Below, in pieces: positions 56,320 to 64,000 of a stretch of 64,000 nucleotides of DNA (within the stretch, counting starts at the first letter, position 1; each line of letters opens with the position of its first letter). The position numbers and the translations under genes are program-made. The stretch comes from Margaritispora aquatica (lineage: Eukaryota > Ascomycota > Leotiomycetes > Helotiales > Discinellaceae). Where the stretch lies: NCBI GenBank assembly GCA_007644065.1, contig VJWN01000011.1:992001-1056000 (forward strand), in the 5' to 3' direction. The notes beneath the pieces are model-generated. The model ran no database searches and was not told the origin of the DNA. It saw only the letters and a program-made list of their open reading frames with translations.

Positions 56320-59314
56320 ATGGAGATGGAGAATGGGGTTGGGGGTGCTGAGTTGATGGGAAATCTACGAGAAAATGGAGAAGAAGAAAATGGAGTGATT
56401 CAAATCAACACGTCGGGCATCCTCGAACACCCAAACGCAGAATCTCAAGAATCGAATATCAATCTACCTATTCTTAGAGGCGCGAGAAACGTATTACCAA
56501 CTTCAGCTCTCAGAGATGGGAAAATAGAGATTCCTGACAGTGATGCCGTTTCCGAATTTTCAAGCCCAGTGAAGATTGGCACTTTACACCACCACATCAA
56601 TGCTGGTTCACCACCAAAAGGCTTGACAAGCGATAGGATTCAATTAAACGGATACGCTTCTTTTGACAGTAGACCAGCGCCTGAGATAGTCCTGCCTTCT
56701 TTCAACAGCAGTTTTGACGGTTCGAATGTCGTCTTCAACAGTTCGCCGCCATTACTTCAGCAGTTCATTTCTAGCCCAGTAGTCGAGAGAATCTATGTCA
56801 ATGGCATGTCATTCGCTGCAGATCTATTCGAACAAGTGAATGGAGTTGTAGCCCGGCAGCCTAGCAATTCTCAAGGGGAGGACTCAAGCGGCTTCGTTGA
56901 CCACACCACCGTCATCAGCCAGCCATCAATCTTAACCTCGACCCAAGAATTTGAGAAGCTCGTGACCTATGATTCCCGTCCAGTGAGTACTCAGGACAAG
57001 CCCTTGGATCTGGAGGATAAACCTTCTACAAACAGATTCTCACTTGGTGAAGGAGACCTTTTATATAGCAAGGCAGAAGCAGCAGGAACCACTGCGACTG
57101 CCGTCGAACTCGAGGAGGTTATCCCAGTTCCTGCCAACCTCCCAAACGAAGATTCTCAGCATTTTGATGCAGCGTGGCGAGAGATAATGGGAACTCAAAA
57201 GCTACCAGACTCTGATATCACAGAAGCTACTCAGGCTACTGCACTTGATGACCACCCCAGGCCAAAGAGTCAGCCAGCAGCCCTAGAAGGCGGTCTACTT
57301 CCTGCAATAATGAGCTCAAATGATCAGATCGGACATGAACCAGTCTCAAGTGAATCTAACAAGACGAGCGGCGATGTACAGAAATGGACAGCTGACCAGT
57401 CTATGGCAATGTTCAATGCAAACATCACCGTATCACAGGAAGCAGTGCCAGAGAAGAACATCGAATCCCTTCAAACTACAGAGAAGAGCGCTACTATCGA
57501 TGCATCCACTGTGTTGCCGAGCCCTAGAGTCAGCAACAAGGAAGAGGCGAAACGATTAGATGCAAAACTTTCCCAAGAAGACTGCCCTTCAAGTATGGAT
57601 TTAAGGTCTCCCACAGCGATTGTTGTTGCTCTTGTCTCCCAATCAGAGAAACAAGAAAAGCAGTTGGAAGTGTTGCCACCGCAGGCCATGAATACAACTA
57701 GAACAGCAGCATCAACAACCACGCCAGATTCTCCTGCAACTATACAGACTGCGGAGACGAATTATGAAATGGATACTACCGCCTCGGCCACTGAACCAGA
57801 TTCCACGGACTCATACAAAAAATCGATTTCTAATTTGAATGGGAGTGGTCTGCAACAGAACCCACCAACACCTATGACGCTAGCCAAAGGGATTGGCTCA
57901 CACAGTATATCAACTGTGGCACGTAGCGAAGAGATAGGATCTAATGAGCCCAGGTTCGTTGTGATTATGGAAAAGGAGAAAACAGTTACTGAGCCTTCGT
58001 TGGATCAATTGGAAGGCACAAAAACATTGTCTCTCGTAACGACAGAACAAGGCATCAACCAATTTGCCCTTGGACGTGCTACTCACAATGAGGATCTCGA
58101 TAAGGCGAATCAAGACAAAATTGAAACTGAACTGCAGTTACCGTCTGCTATTCAGATTTCACCTCTGGTATCTCCAGTATTTAATATTGCCCTGGAATCT
58201 AGACTACCTTTAACCTCCGACACTGCTTTAGATTCCACAACTCGAAATAAATTAGAGATCTTGGATAGTGACGACGAGATGATGAGTGTTGATTTAATGG
58301 AGCAAGAAGAGCACAAAAATACAGTTCTTGAACTTCCCAGTAACATTAGGAATTCTACACCGCTCTTTGACGAAATCTCACCAAAAACTACAGTTTCTTC
58401 TCCCACTTTTAAAGTTGAGGGCGAGCATGTTGCCCAGAGTATTGATGTGGATATGTTTGGTCAAGATGTTGATGATCAACCTTGTCAGCACTCTATGACT
58501 TCCAACACGGTCAAGAAGTCTACGAATCTTGCAACACCACGCCTTGAAAAGGCCCAAATGAGCAGGAAGCGTGTTATACCTGATAGCGACGAGGATGCTG
58601 ACGATGATGAATCAGAGAGACAGCCTGTTCTTCCGGGTACATTTCAATGTTATTCGGCAACGATTCCTGCTGCATCTATTGAAGCCCCCCAGGCATCCAA
58701 TTTCGCGCCTTCAAACATTAGAAGCACACTAGAAGTCAACAAACCACCAGTCTTACCTCCACAAGTTGAAGAAGCTTTACCACCAAAGCAGAAGAAGCAA
58801 CGTGCTAAAACATCAAACAAATCTTTCAAGCTTCCAAAAATAAACAAGGATACAATGAATGAGAACGGTTCTCTATCCTCATCACCAGTTAAGCCGGAGA
58901 TCTCAACCCCATCCACCAGCAAGCAGGGTGAGACAAAAGAGGCAGTGACACCTCAAGGCCCTGGCTCGAATGATCTTGTCATCGCTGAATTGAAGGCAAT
59001 GAAAATTGTGAGACTTGTTTCGTGTTGGCTTGAAGCCATAATGCCATAATGCTAATATATTTTCTAAGGCATCGCTTAAAGCCCGTAACGCATCTCTTGT
59101 GGCTGAAATTGCAGCGAAGCGAGCTAAATTAGATGAAGTCACCAAGACACTGAAGCATCCAGCAGCAGAGACAGTAAAGACCCATATCAAGCTTCTTCAT
59201 GATTACAACGATATCAGAGATGTGGGACAGGGCCTCATCGGCATGATCGCTGACAATCGAGGTGTGAGGATCGGAGAGTTGTATGAAGAGTTTGGCGTTG
59301 ACTTGAAGGACTGA
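56320..59314 (+). CDS. swi5: Swi5-domain recombination protein with ~900-residue disordered N-terminus, 2 exons
   Basis: Exons 56320-59007 and 59069-59314 (977 aa); the 61-nt intron gtgaga...tctaag is phase 0. The C-terminal 80 residues (897-977) form the Swi5/Sae3 domain: a short coiled coil (ASLKARNASLVAEIAAKRAK), HPAAETVKTHIKLLHDYNDI, DVGQGLIGMIADNRGVR and LYEEFGVD. Swi5, with Sfr1, stabilises Rad51/Dmc1 filaments in homologous recombination and mating-type switching. Residues 1-896 are acidic, Ser/Thr/Glu-rich and predicted disordered, with four short PDSD/LDSD motifs (residues about 70, 295, 646, 751) that look like SUMO-interacting motifs, one followed by EDADDDESE. Basic KKQKKQRAKTSNKSFK near 826-841 could be a nuclear localisation signal. 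Yeast Swi5/Sae3 proteins are only about 85-100 aa. The start is the first ATG of the open frame. Confidence 0.85.
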
Positions 59315-59769
59315 ATGGATCTTGTGAGAGACTCGACTTTGGTGTTTGGTGCATGTGCATGGTAAACAGGTAGATCGGGATGAACATTGGTGGCAGTTAG
59401 CTCGGCGTTGCTGGGATTTTGGAAAATACCCATTTGCTTTTTGGGCGGAGCATGTTGCGAAGATTAGGCGTTAGACAGGTTTAATGTGCACATACACTAT
59501 GCTCATGTGCTTTACCTTGATGTGCAATGAAACTTGTGGAATTTACCAAGTAGCAACGATATAGGCACAATATTCAGTGGTCACATATTCAATCAAGTTC
59601 AATGATTGCGTACTTGCATCAAATTCATACATTCGTAAACAGGGTATGGGGTATTCCTTCCGAGCCTCAAACCAAACCAGACCAAACAGCAAATAGCAAA
59701 AAGCCTGCCAGCAACCTTCCTCCATCCTACGCCACCCATTGATTGAGCATTGATACAAACATTCCCTCT
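59315..59769. other. Convergent 3' spacer
   Basis: 455 bp between the ends of the Swi5-domain gene and the LURP-one-related gene. No gene or repeat. Confidence 0.5.
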
Positions 59770-60421
59770 CTACTTCTTTTCATTCTCCTTCTCGTCCAAG
59801 CACACGCAAATCGCAGCCATCATCGCCAGATCGACATTTGGAGCAACAGTCACATAGTACGACTGCTGTCCTCCGAAAATCTCACGCATATTAAAGTACG
59901 AGCGTGAGATTTGCGCGATGACCTGGTTGCCCATCGTGATTGTCGCAGAGCGGTCGAACCAATCGCCCTTGATGAGCAGCTCGACATTCGCTCTGTTCGA
60001 TGCGTTGACGAAAGTTGCTACCATTTTCGACGAACCAACTAAGTAATTGGAGTCAGTCCACGTTTCTCAACTCACTCAAGAACCCATTAGTAGACTTACT
60101 GCTAAACTTCCCCTTCACCTCGAACAAAATCCCTCCGCCCGGTGCCTCGGCATAGAAGCTCTTGTGTATACTCAGCAGCTTCGTCCGCAGACTAAAGAGC
60201 GGCCTGCCCGAACTATCCGCGAACTCCTTGCGATCGGACAGCGAGAAGGTCTGTCCGCGACATTGCACGACTTCGTGGTTATTCTCGTCTACGATGTGGA
60301 ATGTGTCGCCGGATAGGGACCACACCTTCTCCTTCATGCAGAGGACGGTTTGCTTGGGCGCGCAATAGGCGGGGTTTACTCCCAAGGGAGGGTTGAGAGG
60401 CTGGAGGTGGACGTTTGGCAT
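59770..60421 (-). CDS. LURP-one-related (LOR) / tubby-like C-terminal protein, 2 exons
   Basis: Exons 60421-60100 and 60038-59770 (196 aa); the intron is 61 nt, gtaagt...acttag, phase 1. The domain runs through the whole protein: YCAPKQTVLCMKEKVWSLSG, DTFHIVDENNHEVVQCRG, FADSSGRPLFSLRTKLLS, SIHKSFYAE, LFEVKGKF, VELLIKGDWFDRSATITMG and IAQISRS. This is the 12-stranded barrel pattern of the LOR family, structurally related to tubby and phospholipid scramblases. The end MMAAICVCLDEKENEKK corresponds to the buried central helix. Function in fungi is unknown; lipid binding is inferred from the fold. A TATATAT at 60527-60533 lies about 105 bp upstream on the gene strand. Confidence 0.85.
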
Positions 60422-61339
60422 TTTGCTTGTGGTTGGGGTAGACTTATTGCGTGGTGGAGTTGCAATTGCTCGTGTTGAGGAGGATAACTAGTAAAGTGCT
60501 GTGTCCAGCGAAGGACAAGGTAGCTGTATATATGCCACTATCCTACTCTCTACGCTTACCTATCCGCCAAGCGCCCACTGCTGCGCCATGATGAGCTGCG
60601 CGTAAGGAATCCCGAAAGTAGAGCTCAGCTGTACATCATTCAACATTCAGCCCCTCAGCTCAGCCTTGTGAGAGCGGGGCGGCAATGATTGTTTCAGATC
60701 TTTATAGGGCTGTGTCTTTTCATTGGATTATATAGAACGCGTCAGGCTATCCTCGAGTGAGATGATCTTTCGATGCGAGACTTGTGATTTGTGGTAATGT
60801 TGCTTTTATTGCTTGTCCGATTCGTTGGAGGAAATGGAGTTATTCGTCAAGATAAAGTAGGAGATCGACGGATTTGACGTTAGTTGTGGGGTTGGTTCTT
60901 GGAATTGTCTCTTGGCATTTATCATGTGATTTACGACTCATATCACGCTGATAAACCAACAATGATTTGTTGAAGTTAAAGTAGAATGGCGAGAAGTTTG
61001 GGAACTTCTTACTTGCTACAACATCGAAAGGATGAATGAACAGTTTATAAGGACTACATTGTCCGGCCACGTTCGAGTTGTTCTCGCTAAATATTATCAT
61101 GTGGCCGTTCCACCCGGTATAGATCACTTCGATTAGGAGAACAATATGACTGGTAAAATAATATTGGATAGACTTTTGGATGAAACCAGTAAAGAAATAG
61201 AATTATAACACTACTATGTCTCGTATTTCATCTCATTGGGCTCATACGATGCAATACTGTTAAGTGTTGACTCAACACTGCTGATAAATGCTCTGATCCA
61301 TATCACACATGTTCTTGTTCATAGAGAGCAAAAAGTCCT
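60422..61339. other. Intergenic
   Basis: 0.9 kb including the LOR gene promoter and the 3' flank of the small secreted-precursor gene. Short open frames (60840-61127 -) are unsupported. Confidence 0.45.
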
Positions 61340-61963
61340 CTAATTTTTTATTACGCGCAAAACAAACACAGTAGCAATCAATCCGACAGTAACGACAGTG
61401 ACAGACACCCCAGTATACGACAGAAAAGAGAACTCCCTCCGCCCATGTCTTGGCTGAACCCACAACCTGCTTTCCCCTGCTATTGACTTTGCACTATTTC
61501 AGAGGCGAAACGTCAGCATCGAAAACCAAAAGGTAATATAGTGTATAAAAGCAGATTCGTAGGGCGAGGGGACAAGATAGTTAGTGAAAGGAAAGCTGAG
61601 ACGCACCCATCCCCAAGCCCAGTGGCCCCAAGCTGCTCCACCGGCAGAGGCAATCAGGCAAAGCTCTGCATTGATGAGATCGGTGCGGTCAAGATCACCT
61701 CCCTCACAGGAGACACCCTGGCGCTTTGTGAGCGCTGGAATAGCAACTTCTCTGGGCGAGAAGTCCGGGGGGTTTCTCTTGGCGAACTTGACGCCGTCGA
61801 TGTGCGTGAATGCGTAATCGTATGGGACGTTTCGGTCCGCGAGCACAGCGTAGAAGCCGTCACCATGGTTGGGAATGGCGATTGGAGTGCGAGCGGGAAT
61901 TTTGGCACCAAGAGTTGATCCGGCTGCCATGAAGGAGGCGAGGAGTTGGAGAGTGACCTTCAT
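61340..61963 (-). CDS. Small precursor with signal peptide, Kex2-like site and C-terminal TM, 2 exons
   Basis: Exons 61963-61607 and 61453-61340 (156 aa); the intron starts gtgcgt and ends ggttcag, 153 nt, phase 0. Residues 1-19 form a signal peptide (VTLQLLASFMAAGSTLG). A propeptide-like segment with DGFYAVLADRNVPYDYAFTH ends at LTKR, a Kex2-type site, before QGVSCEGGDLDRTDLINAEL and CLIASAGGAAWGHWAWGW. Exon 2 encodes a basic stretch (PRHGRREF) and one hydrophobic helix (VSVTVVTVGLIATVFVLRVI) ending in KN. Two other acceptors upstream would give a Cys-rich tail or a short low-complexity tail in other frames; I prefer this one for its pyrimidine-rich acceptor and coding-like third positions. 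Exon 1 is solid, exon 2 less so. No family recognised; no toxin motif seen. Confidence 0.55.
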
Positions 61964-64000
61964 ATTGACGAGTTAGGCTGGTAGAGAAAGATGTAGAGTA
62001 GTGATGTGGAGGTGAGAAGGATGACGTGAGAACGAAGAGAGCGTGAAGCTCTGAATTTATACAATTCCTCCGTTTGAATCTCCCGTATGAAGATGACTTG
62101 AGGTTCCTCGCTTCGCTCCTAACTTTCACCGAGCATTTCTCCAGTTCGATAATTCAACTTGCTTCATGGCCAGAGCTCGGTGTACTTTCTTGTTTGAGTC
62201 GCATTGAAGTTGGAGATAGAAATTGAGAGCCCTGCATTTGCAAGTTTATCACATCTCGATGCCAGCGTTCAATTCAGTTGTAATTATTTCATGGAATGAG
62301 ATAGAGAGACTTGGTTGTCATTGGTTCGTAGTAGGGTAGATTGAGATGGTCTTGGGCACGGCGACATGGTTGGATTTTAGCCATTATCAACTGCTGAAGA
62401 ATACAGAGCCACTAACTCTACACTGTGCCTCACATCTGCATTAAATATGATTCGGAGGCTCGGGAAACAGTTGTCCTCGTCATCTTCTCAACTAGATGTG
62501 AGTATCTAGGAACGTGGTTCGGCTAATTTGTGTATCCTTCTCGCTTGACGCAGAATCGACTGAGATGAATCCCCTGTGAGGTTGCATCAGCTACCCTTAT
62601 CTTTATCATTGCAGAGATCTTATTACAAGTTTCGTTCGATAATCAAGAATTAGGTGCTGAACACTCATGATGTAGTAGGCGAAAGTTTCAAAACAACGCA
62701 AGCTATAGAGTACACTACCCGAAGATGACATAGGTTACAGCTCTGTAGTCACCTGTTGCCGTTAGGGCCCTCGTTGTTCTCATCGAGTCCTATGATTATG
62801 CGTCCATAGATATAGGCTAGACACTAGTAATCCGAATCAAGTGGTGGCTGATAGCCATGTCAACATTAACTACGATTTCAGTGTATCACGCCACCAAACG
62901 CGTAGAGAATGAGGCGCAGGAAGGAAAACTGCTTCCATCAATTTCTCCTTAACGAGGCTATGCAGTTAAACATGCTCTTGCAGCAAGCTGTTGGAGGGAC
63001 TGCTTTAGGCCAGCTGTTGGCACCAAGTGACTGCCGGTACCGACTGGCTAACAGGAATGGCAAGTAGCCACACTCAACGGGCGGCTTACAGAAATATAAC
63101 AAAACACTAGATTAGCGAAATGAGAATATAGAACGTCAAAAGACATCAATTTGACTTGTAGGGAATTGACTAGTGCAACCAAAATCAACACCATAAATCG
63201 TCGGTCGTATGGTCGTTATCTTACGACAAAACAAACTAGGAAGGAGATTTTCGAAACTGCATGATATCTCAACCTCAAGTACCCGTAATATCACGTCTCT
63301 GCTTAATTTCAGCGTTAAAAGCCTTCGAGATCCTTGAAATCGACAGCAATCCCAGCAACTCCACGAAGTCAGGTGGTCGTCTGCAATCTGAAATTTCGCG
63401 AAGCAACGCCTTACGGCCGCACCGTCATAGCCAAGAAACCTACCTCAATCGAGCCGTGATATCCAGAAAATGTGAATAACAACACACATACTGATACTCG
63501 CTCCCGAAGAGGATGTTTCCTGGTCCCTTATCTCATTGGATGGAAAAAAGAAGGGGAGCATGGCGTCCTTGAAATTTCCCACCCCGCAGTCGGGCGTCAG
63601 CCCCAAAAGCGATGTAGATGAAGTTCAGTCGGTACGTAAAAAAGATAGCAGTATCCTGATGCTGGTCTGAAGCTGAAATGATCGCATTATCGAGCATTGA
63701 CTGGAACCCCTCGTGCCTGTATCATTCGGGACGGTGTGGACTCCCGCACGGAACATCATATTCCCTCCGCGGACCCATGTCTTTAGGTGCTCATACGGCG
63801 AGCTTAAAGCTTGAATACAATAATCCATTTTCTTCGCCTTTCATGCCATGTCGCTTATTCAACTTTGAAATCTCAGAAATCCTAAATCGTTGAGCGAAAT
63901 TTGAAATCAGAAGAACCAACAACACTCGCTTAAAGAAAATCTGGTTGGAGCAAAGGAGCTCTACGAGTTGACTTTGCACTGAGTTTTGCCGTTGCCGAAT
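61964..64000. other. Terminal 2-kb region, no supported gene
   Basis: Promoter of the small precursor gene followed by AT-rich DNA. Open frames at 63261-63479, 63678-63893 and 63791-63979 are short and without domains. Exons of a gene continuing beyond the window cannot be excluded. Confidence 0.45.

Overview
The window is nuclear DNA from a filamentous ascomycete (Pezizomycotina). Evidence: short GT-AG introns (mostly 46-70 nt, a few of 125-150 nt), single-gene transcription units on both strands with kilobase spacers, Kex2-type secreted precursors, 2EXR-domain proteins, an ASST_2 arylsulfotransferase and a siderophore-type MFS carrier. A member of the Leotiomycetes/Helotiales is my best guess, but that is inference. 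I found no convincing tRNA, rRNA, transposon or CRISPR array.

Layout, left to right: a Ser/Thr-rich secreted protein (276-1554, +); an OCRL/INPP5-type inositol polyphosphate 5-phosphatase (3714-6860, +); a siderophore-iron-transporter-like MFS protein (8839-10845, +) with two SreA-type GATA sites upstream; a Mep2-type ammonium transporter (14897-16493, -) isolated in more than 10 kb of gene-poor, microsatellite-rich DNA; a membrane-anchored arylsulfotransferase-like protein (23190-25425, +); a conserved secreted protein (25950-27034, -); a 2EXR protein (27968-28693, -) divergent from a short Dcp1/EVH1-like gene (29409-30065, +); a TrzA/MTA-SAH-deaminase-type amidohydrolase (31732-33297, +); a second 2EXR protein (34147-35202, -); a 5.7-kb gene-poor stretch; a four-TM protein (40907-42328, +); RAD23 (43271-44855, +); a small uncertain gene (47518-47916, -); a large nuclear protein (48237-51498, +); eIF6/TIF6 (52696-53681, +); a third 2EXR gene carrying an in-frame TAG or a 30-nt intron (54301-55788, -); a very long Swi5-domain protein (56320-59314, +); a LURP-one-related protein (59770-60421, -); and a small precursor with signal peptide and C-terminal TM (61340-61963, -).

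This is mostly an ordinary chromosome arm, not an obvious gene cluster: RAD23, TIF6, Swi5, the 5-phosphatase and the ammonium transporter are core functions, interspersed with accessory genes (three 2EXR proteins, the Dcp1-like gene, secreted proteins). No pathway links the neighbours. The observations most worth checking are the Dcp1-like gene lacking the family's conserved Trp, the paired SreA consensus sites before the siderophore carrier, the 2EXR gene interrupted by TAG, the roughly 900-residue N-terminal extension of Swi5 with repeated PDSD motifs, and an 85-bp hairpin in the spacer before the ammonium transporter. All exon structures were inferred by eye from reading frame and splice consensus and need RNA evidence.
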